Assembly: GCA_037975125.1 (NCBI GenBank)
Contig: CM075857.1
Span: forward strand, 47,807,172 to 47,871,171
From: Latrodectus hesperus
Taxonomy: Eukaryota; Arthropoda; Arachnida; Araneae; Theridiidae
Direction of reading: 5' to 3'
DNA length: 64,000 nt
The notes below the pieces were generated by a model, which was given only the letters and a program-made list of their open reading frames with translations, ran no database searches and was not told where the DNA came from. Below are positions 1 to 15,331 of this stretch, in pieces. Each line of letters begins with the position of its first letter. Within the stretch, counting starts at the first letter, position 1. Made by a program: the position numbers and the translations under genes.

Positions 1-2612
<2,612 letters not shown>

Positions 2613-3240
2613 GGCGTAGTTTTATACTACAGAAGGGTCACCCAAGCCTTGAAGGTCTTATAAGAAGCTTGAAATGCCGATAGTGTTTACACTTAGTCAC
2701 TAATTTATGTATTTGGTGAGGTTCTTGCAGATTTGGATTTGTAATTAGATATGATTTAAATTTGATTATTATATATTAAATGTATTTTGGCAACATTGGA
2801 TTTTGACTTATATATTTTAGATTAAATTCTACTTACATATTTTGGATTAAATTCTACTTCTTTTATTCTTGTTTGATACTTTGGTTTGAATTTTGGTATG
2901 GCTTTGGGGTGTAATGGCTTCTTTAAGACTATGTCTTGGGCCATTGCAGAAAAGCCATAATTGTGCCAATGTGATCAACACCCCCTGATGAAGCTGGCCA
3001 TATTGGTATTTTATTCCATTTCTATCTATCTATTTTTCTTTTAAATTTCTTTCAAGTATTTTCAATGTATTTCTTTCAAGTATTTTCAATGTAATTCTTT
3101 TCAATGTATTATTTTCCATTTAATATTTTCAATATATTGTTTTCCATTTAATATTCTACATTTGGCATTTAATATTTTCAATGTACCATTCTCCATTTGG
3201 CATTTTTCATTGTATATTGTTTCATTATATTCATTGCATT
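2613..3240 (+). mobile_element. Probable 3' tail of the RT element, with degenerate short repeats
   Basis: The stretch after the RT stop is less AT-biased than its surroundings up to about 3000, including a G+C-richer patch near 2980-3005 (ccctgatgaagctggccata). It contains local duplications: a 26-base unit (ggattaaattctactt-like) twice near 2815-2865, and a degenerate array between about 3040 and 3240 built from variants of ttttcaatgta and ttccatttaatatt. I infer that this is the 3' untranslated part of the same retroelement because it follows directly. No element end or target-site duplication was found. Confidence 0.4.
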
Positions 3241-6200
3241 ATATAAAATATACTATTAACTATATCTTAGTAATACTATTCTAGCTGCTTTTGCGCTAAA
3301 TGCATTGCAAAACTTAAACATTTTTATATATTCTTGTGCTTTTAGTTCTATATCTTTTAATTTACCTCATGATCTTCGAATATTAAAGAATAAAAATACA
3401 TAAATATTTAAACTAAACATTTGAAAATCACACTTCAATAATTAGCATCAATAAGAACAGCATCAACATTGATAATTACTGAGTAATTTGTATAATTTTA
3501 CAACAGATTTTCCTAGTGTGCATTGATATAATTCATTGATTATTTTTTCATCAGTTAGTAAAGGAAACTTCCACTTAGATTATAAATACGCCGTCAATAA
3601 AGTATTGAATCCTATGATTGTTTGAAAACAGTTTGTCTCATAAAAATAAAATTTAATGTAACAAAGCTACTGTGATTGTGTTCTTACCTGAAAAACTATA
3701 TATGCAGTAAAGAAGCTATTAAAAGGGATAATGCTTGTGAAGGAATTTACATGACAAATATTTTTCCAAGAATATATAGTTTACCTTCTCAATGCTTATG
3801 AAAGATAGCACAGAAAATATAACAAGTTTAAATTACAAAATATAATAAGGTATTTTGTAATTTAAACTTATTATAACAAACTGAATATTGGCATATAAAT
3901 TGATTAACTAAAATAAAGCCCATAAAAGTCAATATTGTTTAATTTAAACGAGAAAGAAAAGAAAATGTTAAAGTTTTATAAAACATACCCTCTTGGAAAA
4001 AGTGACATTCAACTGCTTCTTTCAAAATTTTACACTAATACATATGTCACAAAATCTTTAATTTTATCATGGAACAAAAAGAAATAGCATATGGAATTCA
4101 ATAATATAATTTAATTTAATTGGAGTTAATTAATTGTTTTAAGGTGGAAATTATTTAAAAAGTCATGTAGCAAACTTTTGTAAGAATCATTTATAAAAAG
4201 TATCATATAAATGCAGTTTTACAAAAATGTTATTTCAACATAAAGAGTAATCTTTTATTTTTCGAAGTAAGTATCAGAAGATAAATTATATATGTAAGTG
4301 GATAAGAATTCTGTGTGACATCTAACTAGAGAGATCGGAAAACTATTTGCCAAAGTTCTTACAGGAATAACTGAATATGTCTCAAGCATACTGGGGCCCA
4401 AACGAAATGATAGAAGGATGTAACCTTATTAATTATTTGTTACGAATACCAGCTCTTATCCACAAGTGTTGCAATCATTCATTTATTTCGTCTATAGATT
4501 GTCTCTTGAGAATACGAGCATATTTAATAATGTTATCAAATAAACATTAGAAAGGTTTGATTGAAACTATTTCCCATCTAATTTAATGAAATAAGATTTT
4601 ATATTCTTGCAATATCTGAGAATTATTTTTATGTTTGATTTTTTTCTTTAGTATCCATTAATTTCAATATTTTATAAATAGGTAATTTTATCTTTTATAT
4701 TTCGTACTAATCTATTAAATTATTAGAGAATTATTCTCGTATATGTTTTTTATAATTTAAGTTATAAGCTTTTGTTAATTGTTAAATGTTATTGAAATTA
4801 CATAATATTCGTATTAATCAAGTATCGTTTTATTTCTTAGAAAAATAGCGTTTATCAGAGATCAAATCTTACATTTATTTTAGATTTTTGAGATTTAATT
4901 AAAAGGTTCAATCTGTTTTTTTTTTAGAAAATTTTGTATTATCTGTTTTCTAAAACTGCCATCTTAACTTTCTATTCATTTATGAAGTAGTTTTGAATTG
5001 GCAAGAATGCCACTATTAACAGTAAAATTCTGGAATAATGCTTATGTAAACGCTTATAAACTATAAGTAAAATGTGTTAATTTATTTATAAAATTAAATT
5101 CAAAATTTGAATTAAACTTTAAAAATTATGAATTTAACGAAATATTTAGGTACAATTACTTAATTTCAGAATTTTAATATGCACCTTGGATAGCATAACT
5201 AATTAAAACTTTATATTTCTAACTGGGACAAAAAGTTGTAAAAAATTTGGTTGAAAGTGATATTTAATTAAGTTTAAATTACATTGTAAGCATATTAAAA
5301 AAGAATGGATGTAGATGCTTATTTTTTCCTATCCGAAAATAATTATTTAAAATATAGTATAATAACAAATATTAGAATTTGAAAGTGTAATAGCAAAATT
5401 CATTTTTTGGTCTTGCACTGATAAATTAATATTTGTTTATCAGTTTATTCATTATCGTCACAAAGACGATGTAAATGATGCCTGTACCTGCAAAATTTTC
5501 TTATTTTTAACGCTTTTGGATTAGAAATATTAAAAACAAAAATATATTTTCTGTTTTTAATTTATAGTGTTCATTTTTTGTGGAAATAATGATGGCTAGC
5601 ATTTTCTTTTTAGATTAATAATCATTTTGCAATTATAAATCTTAATATCGTATACTTTATAATCTTTGAATCATAGTACAGAAATATTTCCTTTTCAAAA
5701 ACACCTATTGAATCCTTCAATTAACAACTTATTCATAGGACAAATTCAAGAAAAAGAATAAATTTAAGTATAACAGAAGATCTATTCAAGTAGCAAAATG
5801 TTGCCAAACACTTTTATTCTAATTTGTGTTTTTTTAATTGTTTATGGAAATTATCTTTTCGATCTATTAGGATCTTTTCTATTTATTCATCTATTAGGAT
5901 TATCTATTAGAGCTAGGATTATATCTTTTCTATAAAACATGTAAGAACTTTCTGCACATATTAGTACAAACAAATATAAAAATTTTATTCATAATTATTT
6001 TTAGAAGAGTTTCATATATATATAAATAACAATAATATATTAATAATAAATATAATTAATTATATAAATAATGTAGTTACAATATTTAAATCTGTTTAAG
6101 AGTTCACTTTCTTAAATATATTGAAATATTAAGTGTTTTAATAAATATTTATGATGAGAAACTCGTAAACTTTTCTAATAATAATTATATATAATTTACA

Positions 6201-8861
6201 TAATATAAGCATTTTGATAAAAATTACAGAAAAAAAAGTGTGGAAAACATTTTTTGCATTTTGTTTGCACACAAAAAATTTGTTACAGCCATCCATAATT
6301 TATGAGTTCTGAGAATATCTGCTCAAGTTATTAAATAAAGTCTATGAATTAAACAGCGGAAAATGAACTTAAATTTTATCTTTTTCTTCTGAGAAAAATA
6401 ATTAAAGCTTAAATACGTAAACAATTTTTTATTTTATAATTTAAAACTTTCTGATGTGTTTGTTCTATTGGCTTCCAATTCAGAATTTTAGAGGTATTTT
6501 TAAAAACAATATCTCTGTAAATTTGCCTTTATAAAGAAAAGCTTAACTATTAACACATGTATTTATTACAATTTTATAAGTATTATTTTTTTAATTTATG
6601 GGAATCTTAAAATATGTTTCATTGTTTAGCTATTAAAATAAATATAATATTTATTTAAAAGTGGTAAACAATTTGTAAGTTATTTTTTGGTAAATTTGAG
6701 AAAGGATTTTTGAAACTAATGCTTACAGTTTCATTCTTTTGCTATAAGAAACTTAAAGGAATGTAATGAGCAGTTAAATATGAGATATACAAATGCCACT
6801 AACAACAGTGTTTTAATTTAAATTAAGTAATTCAGCATCATCATCTGAAATAGGAACATTTTAATAAACTTGTTTGTAAAATACTATATGTTAAATTATT
6901 AAATGATAATATTATACATTTTCTCAGAAAAATTTACAGATTTCGATACAGATTGATCTCAATTGTCTCAAAAAATTATTCTTATACACGTTTATTTTTT
7001 CATATAGTTATCAGCTACATTTTTCTTTAAAAATATTATATAGAAATTATAAAATTAAAAATAATTTAACTCCTTTTTCTTGATGAATATCTTTATAGAA
7101 TATAAATATCTTAATAGTATTTAATTTCCTTTTAAGGTTCTTTATCTCACAATTGACTAAAAAGAAAATTTTTCACTAAGGAAAAGTTTAAAAAGTTATA
7201 GTTTATTGAAAAATTAAATTTTATTTTTAAAAATAAATTTAAAACATAAAAATCCATCTTTAAAGACAACTCAAGGAAATTTTAAATTTCATATAGCTAC
7301 TTATACAAATATTGTTTCTCAATATTTTTAATGCCATTTTTAAGGAATAAAATGTGTGGCATTCAAATAAGTATATTGTTAAAGATATATAATTGTGTTT
7401 TGCGGAATTATTTATTCAACAAAAATCCTCGATGCTTTTCTGTGCAATAAATCATGATTTCATTTTTGTCAAGTAATGAGAATTAATATATTTAGAATAA
7501 TTAAAAAAATGATATATTCGATGTGAAAGTAAAACAAATGTTTTGAATTTACACAGTCTTATTTTTTAAGGTAGAATTAAATGTATTACATTAAAAATAA
7601 GCATGAAATTTTAAATTAAAAAGCTATGAAAATTTAAATTGATGAAATCTTCTATTTGATACCTTTTGTTAATAGTTTGCATATAGTATTAATTAAAAAT
7701 CAAGAAGTTTAGATAATTTAATTTTTAACAGACAAAACAGCATTAAGATAATTTACAAAATTATTTTGATACATCTATAACATGCTTTAAAAGTATAGAA
7801 TTTAGGTAAATAATGCATTCTACATTTACGTAAAATATATAAAATATTAAAACAATACAAAATGTTTGTATAAAATGGAATGTTTTAGGAGTAAGTGTAA
7901 ATTTTATTATAAAAAACTGATATTCATAATTTGTTCTTATTCGAATTGTATAATAAGATTACATGAGATTGATTAGCTTGTCATTTTGTACAGTTAGTTT
8001 TACTTATAAATCATTATAAATTTATAGTGATGAGAAAAATATTTTTTTATATAATTTTTCATTAACATGCATTTTTTTCCTATGGAAGACTTAATGGTTC
8101 ATCTTTTAGAAGGTGTTTGGCAGATCACGATTACGCGGTAAAGTGTTTTCGCAGACAGAGGAAAATTGATTAAAGTTAACAGTATTTATTTACCATTACG
8201 CTGAAATTATTATTATTACAAAAGCAAAATAATTATTTTTCTAAGTTTAATTATTAAAACTTAGAAATATTTAAAATTAAGAAATACCATTATAAATAAA
8301 GTATTTACATCTCAGACAATATATTTTTCTAATGGATTACTATTGAAACTTTGAAAAAAAATTAGCTGGCATCAAAAGTTCCTGGAATATATGAGGCTAA
8401 AATGGCATCTTTGGTTAAAAAGTACAAAAAAAATCTTATCGCTCTAGGAAATCCTTTGGCTTGAAGAACTGAAGCAATAAAAAATTCTATTTAAATTTAT
8501 ATAATCGTGAATACAAAACATGAATAGCTCCAAATGAAGCTCTGTTTTAACTGTCATCTACAACAAAATACAATATATTTTATATGAAAACTATCACAAT
8601 AATGCTGTTGTTTTGCAGAATGTTAGTTGGCCACTAGGTGTTGTTGGTTGGATATGTCCTTCCAAGGTTTGACAAAACTATTTTTTGTGGGAAAATAGGC
8701 AAAATTTCATGCTAAAGACTATTAGAATAAAGTTCTGAAGCACATAATCAAACAAAGTAAATGTTTTTACCCTCAAGGTATTTTGCTGTTTACCTTAGCC
8801 ATAATTCAAAATCAGCCATATAATTTATGAAAGATAAAATCTTCTTTCTCTTAATAAATAG
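3241..8861. other. AT-rich intergenic DNA
   Basis: No gene is supported. The only ordered structure seen is the 19-bp inverted repeat at 3824-3869 (listed separately) and a short repetitive patch at about 5862-5935 made of gatctattagg-like units. No open frame here shows protein-like composition. Confidence 0.5.
3824..3869. repeat. Perfect 19-bp inverted repeat
   Basis: Left arm 3824-3842 (aagtttaaattacaaaata) and right arm 3851-3869 are exact reverse complements with an 8-base loop. The sequence can form a stable hairpin or cruciform. No flanking duplication or other MITE-like feature was found. Confidence 0.9.
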
Positions 8862-9083
8862 CTACCATCATCTCCTGGCTATGCTACTTATGAGAATAAT
8901 TTTTTTATAAAAGTACTTAAAAAACAATCAAATGGATGTGAAGTAGAAACACTTCAAGGGCTTTTACAAGCCATCAAAGAGGAAGTTAGAAAAATAGTCG
9001 ATGAAGCTCTTTTGGCTTGTCCTAAGAATTTGCGTAATGCACACAATGATAAAGGAAACCACATTAAAATTTCATGTAAATAA
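8862..9083 (+). pseudogene. Possible Tc1-type transposase C-terminal fragment
   Basis: A 73-codon open stretch with no ATG at its start, running from just after a TAG to a TAA at 9081-9083. The composition looks protein-like: an amphipathic helix (LQGLLQAIKEEVRKIVDEA) followed by CPKNLRNAHNDKGNHIKI. The ending resembles the helix and R..A....G.H.K finish typical of Tc1/mariner transposases, where the last residues after the third catalytic acid read like RRL.A.....GGH. No catalytic residues are included, the preceding 500 bases show only broken frames, and no terminal repeat was found. This could be coincidence. Confidence 0.3.
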
Positions 9084-11361
9084 CTTAATTCAATAAAAAA
9101 TTATAGTGCTTTGAAATTCGTCATGTTATTTTTGAATGAACCTAATTTGACAAATGATTGGAAAAAAGATTTTTAATTAGAACAGAAATAAAAGAGAAGG
9201 AATACAACACTAGAGAGAAAAATCGACGATCTTCATTGACTTATCGCTTTCATTTCTCCAACTTATACTATTGTATGTTTTATTTCTTCCCATGTGTTAA
9301 TTAATTGAAAAACTTTTTAGTGTATATTTTGGAGGTTTTCTTGTTAAGTATGATATTCGGTAATGAAAATTTGTGATTATTTTATGTCGATGTGATTTTT
9401 TAGTTGTAGTCCCTTTGATGCTTTTAATTAAAAAAATTAATAATTTATTTCCTAATATTATAAGAAAAAGATTGATTTTAAGAAAAAGCGTACAAATAAT
9501 GATGAAAAGTGATAGTATTAGAAGGGTATGAAAAAGATTATGTAATTGCAAATAATAGTGGGAAGCCTCAGTGCTTAGCATACTTGCAAATTGTTTCTGT
9601 ACCACAGAAAAACATCTTAAACCATTACTAAACAACGCATGGAAAAATATATGGAACATATAAGAGAGAAATTCGAAACATGTATTGATTATAAAATTTA
9701 AAAATAAAATAACAAATAATCATATTTAATAAAATCTTTCAAAGCCAATTTACTCTTCATGTATAATACAAATTATTGTTGAAGTGTACACTTTATATTT
9801 ATTAAAATATGAATATTATTATGACTATACATCAAAACATAATTTTTGAGATTATCATTAGCTGAATTTCATATAATAAATTTGCATAAAAGTTTTAATA
9901 GCTACAAAATTTCAAAGAATAACGATTTGAAAAATGCTTATATAAATGGGAAACAGATCTTAAAATTATTATTAATGCATCCAAATGAAAAGTGTATGAA
10001 TTTAAACTCACTTCCATATAAACCTGCTATGCTAAAAAACATTTCCAAGTAAATATCGATTTTTATGTGAGTACGAAGCAAATATCGAAAAACCTGCGAA
10101 GCAGTAAAATCTATCAATTTTTTAATGAGTAATGAAGCGTTATCTTCAGTTTCGCGAAGAAAAAAAAACATCTACCTAAATGTGTATCTAAAAAACATTG
10201 TTTAAAACTAGCAATTCTCAATTTCTGCAGTTGTGAGTAAAAAAAATTCGTTATCTACAAACACAAAATTCAAGAGTTTTCATTAGTCAGTTAAAAGAAA
10301 TCATTACACATAGTGCAATGAGGTGAATTGTAGATTTGAATACTTTTTAAAACAAAATTCCAGGTTTTATCTTCGTAAGTTTTTTTTTATTTTATGAACG
10401 CTATATTTGCTTAAACAACATGTAATTTCCTACATACATTTGTATTTTGGTGAAATAAATGGGATAAAAGTAAGTTTATCATATTTGTCCGTGAAACATT
10501 CAACAAAGATTTATTGATTAAATATTTTCAAAAGATTAAAAAAAAAAGCGAATTTGTCATGAACTCGAGTTATTTGGCACTTTTTTATTCATGAAAGGAA
10601 AACGGAATACTTTTCAATGCATACAAGTGCCTTTGTTTATTTTGAAGTATCAGACCTAAATATTAAACACGCGAGATCTTTGATTTATTAAGATTTTTTC
10701 TTAAAGTAAAACTGAAATTTCTTCGTAAATGATTGTGGGAAGTTTATAATAAAATGATACTAAAAATAAATTATATAAATTATAAATATAATAAAATTAC
10801 CTTTTATAAAATTTTATGCTAATTTTTCTAGGCTTTTGCTTTCAAAATTAAACCAGTGATTAATTTAGAGGAAGTTATACTTATCTTCGTATTTTTAAAG
10901 CAATATATATACAATCTAATGTACTAATTAGCCGACAGTTAAATTATTAATTAATAATTCTTGTGAATATTATCCTTACTGAATTTGTTTTACATTATTT
11001 AACATGAAATACAATATGTATGAGGAAGGGTTTATTTAAAACTTTGTTGTAAAATTAGATTCCCTGGCTGTGTTTTATATTCAAATTTTGCTTCTAATTA
11101 AGAAACTAAAATACATGTTTCTTATTTTCTTAAACGTGCTTTTTACGTGCACATCTGTCCAAATAGACGCGAAAAACCTTTTTGGATTTCTTCACTATAG
11201 GGATGTTTATATTTCCCTCAATTTTCTGAAAGGTAGGATGTTTGTTATATTAAAAAAATTAGAACTACTAATAAATATTAGAGAGGTAACTCTTATAATG
11301 TTTTGAGGAACACATTTAAATGTCTTAGACATGATCACAGGATACATTTTAATTAAATATC
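9084..11361. other. AT-rich intergenic DNA
   Basis: No gene is supported. A 120-codon minus-strand frame at 9297-9659 is the longest open frame here, but it is dominated by Leu/Ile/Phe and has no recognised domain. The short frames at 9846-10171 overlap each other on opposite strands and look accidental. Confidence 0.45.
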
Positions 11362-11845
11362 TATTGGGTTAGCAACTCAGTTCCCGCCGTTTCTATAAAT
11401 CGGAAAAATCTGTATGACAATAAACAATTTTTTTCACGAAGTTGTACATCATTCGGAAGAGAATATATTGTGCTATCTAAATATATATTTCGTTGTTAAC
11501 AAGATACATTTTCTAGTTATTTACAGATCATTAACATGAAATGTCAAGTTGAGAAAAATGAGCACTTTCGACACCTCCTTCTTTTTGCCTTTAATCAAGG
11601 TTCTAAGGTCGCAGAAGCTACTCGCAACATTTGTGCTGTGTGTGGAATGGGCTCTATAGCTGAAAGAATATTTGTTAATAGCCAACTGACATCTGATTTG
11701 GTCAAGTTTTGCATAAAGTCAGTAAAAATATATATTTTCTTCAATCAATTTAATGAAAGATTTCTCTACTTGCTCACCCATATCCTTCTTCGCTGCAAAC
11801 TTTGATTAGAAAAATGTAACGACTCGACTATTTTAATACTGTTGT
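11362..11845 (+). mobile_element. Mariner element, 5' end only
   Basis: TA at 11362-11363 is followed by ttgggttagcaactcagttc, which looks like a mariner terminal repeat. The transposase start follows about 170 bases later at 11536. Only the N-terminal part of the transposase is recognisable. After about 11700 the reading degenerates, and a SINE occupies the sequence from about 11846. No matching 3' terminal repeat was found. The element is therefore a 5' fragment, or one whose 3' half was deleted. Confidence 0.65.
11536..11805 (+). pseudogene. Mariner transposase N-terminal fragment
   Basis: The open frame begins MKCQVEKNEHFRHLLLFAFN and continues GSKVAEATRNICAVCG...IAER. This matches the first helix-turn-helix of mariner transposases, which binds the terminal repeats. 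Homology as I remember it fades after about residue 45, where the family normally continues with a WYAKF-like segment. The remaining codons look unrelated, so a deletion or rearrangement is likely. No DDD catalytic residue is present. Intact mariner transposases are about 345 residues; this frame has 89. Confidence 0.65.
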
Positions 11846-12210
11846 GGTTAGTTATGACAATTGGACAAGACAAACTCGGCATGTCGTTGGCTATGCGAAT
11901 TTAAGTCAGTAGGGTGCGTCTTTCATTTAACCAAAGCATCATGAAAGTGAAAGTACGATTTTGCTCTAAATTCCTTTCATATATCGCACCACCAGAGGAT
12001 CCACACCCCCAATTTGACATTGGAAGGGCAGGAAATTTTGTCCAGACTATTATATCCATGGTAACTGCTCAACGACCGACCACAGGACTTTCGATTCATC
12101 ATATTTAACGAGCAGGTATATCGCATGTACTCGGTGGGTCTTTGGCGGCACTGCGAATCGAACCCCGTCCTTCTGGATGGAAAGTTGTAGTCACTAGGTT
12201 ACCACGGCCC
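11846..12210 (-). mobile_element. tRNA-derived SINE (family A-tail type), minus strand
   Basis: Read on the minus strand, the element starts with a tRNA-like head (12210 to 12147) containing an A-box-like aacctagtgactac and the B-box ggttcgattcg. It then has a body of about 200 bases and ends with a tail containing gaaagacgcaccct and catagccaac...gcttgtccaa-type sequence. The same tail, from a gagcaaa..tcgtactttcac segment onward, is found in the plus-strand copy at 20686-20990. It lies between the mariner 5' fragment and a different transposase fragment. No clear target-site duplication was seen. Internal pol III promoters drive such elements, and they depend on a LINE for mobility. Confidence 0.7.
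12147..12210 (-). promoter_or_regulatory. tRNA-like SINE head with pol III A/B boxes
   Basis: On the minus strand the 64-base head has a B box (ggttcgattcg) about 15 bases before its 3' end and an A-box-like element near its 5' end. It does not fold into a complete cloverleaf, so it is not annotated as a functional tRNA. Confidence 0.55.
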
Positions 12211-12620
12211 TTTACAATTTCTACAAAACGTATACCGAACTTTGTGGAGAAACTAAAATTGTTTAATTGTTTCCAAGCAGTTTCTTAGGAATCTATGGTT
12301 TCATGACGGGGCACGACAGCTCACGAAACATTTCCAGTGAAGCAATGCCACATCAAGGAATTTGGGAACCGAATAATTGGGTACGACTGTGTCGAAGATT
12401 GGCCATCACATTCGACTGATTTGACTTTACTGGATTTTTACCTGTGAGACACCTGAAATAACAGGTATATACAATCCCTCCACAAGCAATGCAGGTCGCT
12501 ATGAATGTTTATTTCAATGTGTCGTACTCCTTGTCGCAGCGTGTGCAACGTTACATTTAAATGACAATCCAAACTCGCATTACCGATGACGATAAGTCTG
12601 AACATCTGAAATAAAGGTAT
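12211..12620 (+). pseudogene. Decayed DDE transposase C-terminal fragment
   Basis: Short open pieces separated by stops and frameshifts contain FHDGARQLTKH (from about 12297) and, further on, VEDWPSHSTDLTLLDFYL. These resemble the second and third catalytic blocks of Tc1/IS630-type transposases of arthropods, HDGAP.H and WP.RSPDL.PLDF. The spacing fits one protein. It differs from the mariner fragment to the left (the DDD mariner ending has a different style), so this is probably a separate element joined by the intervening SINE. Nothing here is functional. The 3' boundary is arbitrary. Confidence 0.5.
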
Positions 12621-13930
12621 ATTTTTATAAATGGTATCACGTTTCCAAGATTTAGTGAGGATTTTTTTAGTTTAAGAAAAGAAAAGAAAAAAACATATTT
12701 TTTATATTTTGTGCATTAAAGTCATTTTGTATAAAAAATCGATGATGCCCTAAAATTTTATATATATATTATTTTTTTGCGTCTTGTTCCAATTTCGGAT
12801 ACAGAAATTTATTGTGTCCAAGGGAAGGACTAAATGGTTTCATTCAGTAATGCATTGTTATTTTACTGTACATAGACACCACTTTTATGAATATAGTAAG
12901 AAGTATTCCAAAATCAAAAGCGTGTGAATGAATTTTAGTGAGCACACTACACATATTTGGTTAATTATTGTTGATATTATCAAAGGATAAATTGAATACA
13001 ATTTTCTATAAATAACAATCGAAAAAGTTAAATGTACAGTAAATTTTAAATTCAGTTGCAAACATTTTAATACTAGTTTATTATTTTTCAACATAATTAA
13101 TAATGTTTGTCATTTTAAAAGTATAAGAAAAATGATATCTCACATTTTTCAATTCATATCATTATTCTAACAAATAATATGATATGAAATAGAAAAAAAA
13201 TTTTTCCCATCAATTTATTTCTTACGCTAAAGATAATGACTTATAATTAAATTGCAATCATTATATTATAAAATCATTATTAATAAATTATTCCTTTGTC
13301 TTATTACATTATTCTTTTGCCTAAATCAATAAGTTATTAGTGCTGTTGGAAGAAAGCTCTAAAAATTTTCTAGGAACATTTATTCATCACTAACAATGAA
13401 AAATGTAATAGCGAGAAACATAAAAGACATTAGAGATTTACCGACAATGTCACTGACATAGAAAATATATTAAGTTTTAAATACTTCGTATTTATACAAA
13501 AGCTGAACGTAAACAATTTATTTTTAAAATAATTATGGAGAATATAAAAATTTTAACTCTTCGCAAAATCTTTATTGACAGAAACTAATGAGAGAGTCAT
13601 TAATAATTATTTGAAAGATAGCAATATTGAAGACTAGATTCTAATTTTGTGTCCATTAGAATAACGTGAAATAAGGTACAGATGATAGGAAAGGAATAAT
13701 TTTTATCATGAGTTCTTATTAAAAGCCTTTGTTAATTATAGATATCACATGTACTTGTGAATAATAGATCGTGAGATATTAATTTGATGTGCTAAGATGC
13801 GAAAAATTAACTTATTAATTTCGAACTTTATTCTCTTTTCTGGAATTTATTTATTTGTATTTTTTGAAGTTGAAACTTGATATTATTATAAATTCATTCG
13901 ATTATATCATGTTATCATTCCACAAAATAC
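12621..13930. other. AT-rich intergenic DNA
   Basis: No gene, repeat or RNA is recognisable. The minus-strand frame at 12885-13094 has a chance-like composition. Confidence 0.5.
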
Positions 13931-13933
13931 TTA

Positions 13934-14248
13934 TCATGACACACAAAGTGAGCGATGTGCCTTCAGGCTGAATATGAAAACCGAAAGCTCCTTAAAATCA
14001 TATCCGGTTTCACCTTCCTTCTCACCGTTTCGTAACTCAAGATGGTGATTTTGAAAGGATTGTAACAGCTCTTGGAAAGTACAGTAGAGGGTGGGCGAGC
14101 AGAGAGGACCGCTCTTTAATTTTATATGTTTGTGTGGGATTCCTGAGTCACATTTTAAATAATATTTACTTGAATATTTGAAATATATACTTGATGAAGA
14201 CACCAGCCTCATTTTGAAGGATATTGATTGTTTATACTTCTTAAACAA
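13934..14248 (-). other. G+C-richer island with a 104-codon minus-strand frame, not recognised
   Basis: Between about 13940 and 14135 the sequence is clearly less AT-rich than its surroundings. On the minus strand it is open for 104 codons, with a mixed protein-like composition toward the C-terminus (PLCSPTLYCTFQELLQSF, then an Glu/Gly-rich EKEGETGYDFKEL). I do not recognise a domain. The N-terminal third is Lys/Ser/Tyr-rich and looks non-coding. It may be a piece of an old repeat or a former exon. No convincing splice signals or terminal repeats were identified. Confidence 0.25.
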
Positions 14249-14924
14249 CCTTTTAAATTAAGTATTGTAATATTGGAGACGTCACTCTCGAAATAAATAA
14301 TCAGTTTATTCTTAGGGCTTCTTTTGCTAATATTTGCTGTAAATCACCAAATTTCTCTCTGCTTTCCAAGCCATATTTGATGTCCAATATATGTCTTATA
14401 TTCTGATGCCCTATAAAATAAATTAAAATTATTCGTTACTAAATTTGTGTGAAAATTATTTCTATCAAGTGCCTACATAAAATAATTAGCTTACTAATAT
14501 TAAATATTAATAAAGAGGAATAACTCTTGTGAACAAGAATCAAAAATATTTTTTGGCACAAGCTGTTTATAAACTATTTGAATATCTGTAATTAGATTTA
14601 TCAATCAGACACTGCTAAAGCAATTGAAGATTCATCCCTAACTCACAATCTGTCATCTCTCAGTATATGTCATATTTTCTTATGACAGAAAGGAGTATTG
14701 GTATATAAATTGATCGGATAGATGCAAAATGACAATCATTTCGAATGCTAAAAAATAAAGTAAGTCCTATAACTGATTATTAAGCAGTTATACAGTAATG
14801 TCTTAAAAATTCCACACCTTTATTATATATTGTTTATCTATAATTTGACCAACAAATTAATTTTAACAGCAACTTTGGAATCATTTATTGTCTTCGTTCA
14901 AAATATCGTAATTATTTTTAATTT

Positions 14925-15226
14925 ACATTTATTAATATTGTTGGTGTCGTGTACCAGCTAGGCTGGCTATATGGGGTGGGCTGCTCCACTTTTCCAACTG
15001 AACCATATTTTGGTGTGGAGTCCGACTTCCTCAGTACACACATGCCATAGGGACCCGTTTATAGGGTAGGCAACCATTCACAACACATTCGTAAAATTAA
15101 AAGACAAAGACAGGATAGATAGAGAGAAAGATCATCCATGCATGAATTGGGATTCGAACCCAGGACCTCCCTATCCGCAGTCAGACACGCTGACCACTAG
15201 ACAAATTGGACGTCACATTTATTAAT
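14925..15226 (-). mobile_element. tRNA-derived SINE with 12-bp target-site duplication
   Basis: The body spans 14937-15214, flanked by perfect 12-bp direct repeats (acatttattaat at 14925-14936 and 15215-15226). On the minus strand it begins with a tRNA-like head ending in a B box; on the plus strand this reads ggattcgaaccc near 15150-15162. It then continues through a (tctctctatct)-like patch and a ccaccctataaacgggt segment, and ends in a tail containing gtggagcag and ccagcctagctgg. The copy looks full-length. The duplication is the signature of LINE-type target-primed insertion. The tail differs from that of the copy at 20686-20990 although the head is nearly the same. Confidence 0.9.
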
Positions 15227-15331
15227 GAAAATAGTAAATGATAATGTTTTATTAATCAGTAACTATTTAATCATAGTAAGAAATGAATATATTTTAGGAG
15301 TTTAAAAGCTATCCCATGTGTGAATTATATA

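Noticed and set aside
9297..9659. 120-codon minus-strand ORF
   Set aside because: Leu/Ile/Phe-dominated composition, no motif and no neighbouring element; length alone is not convincing.
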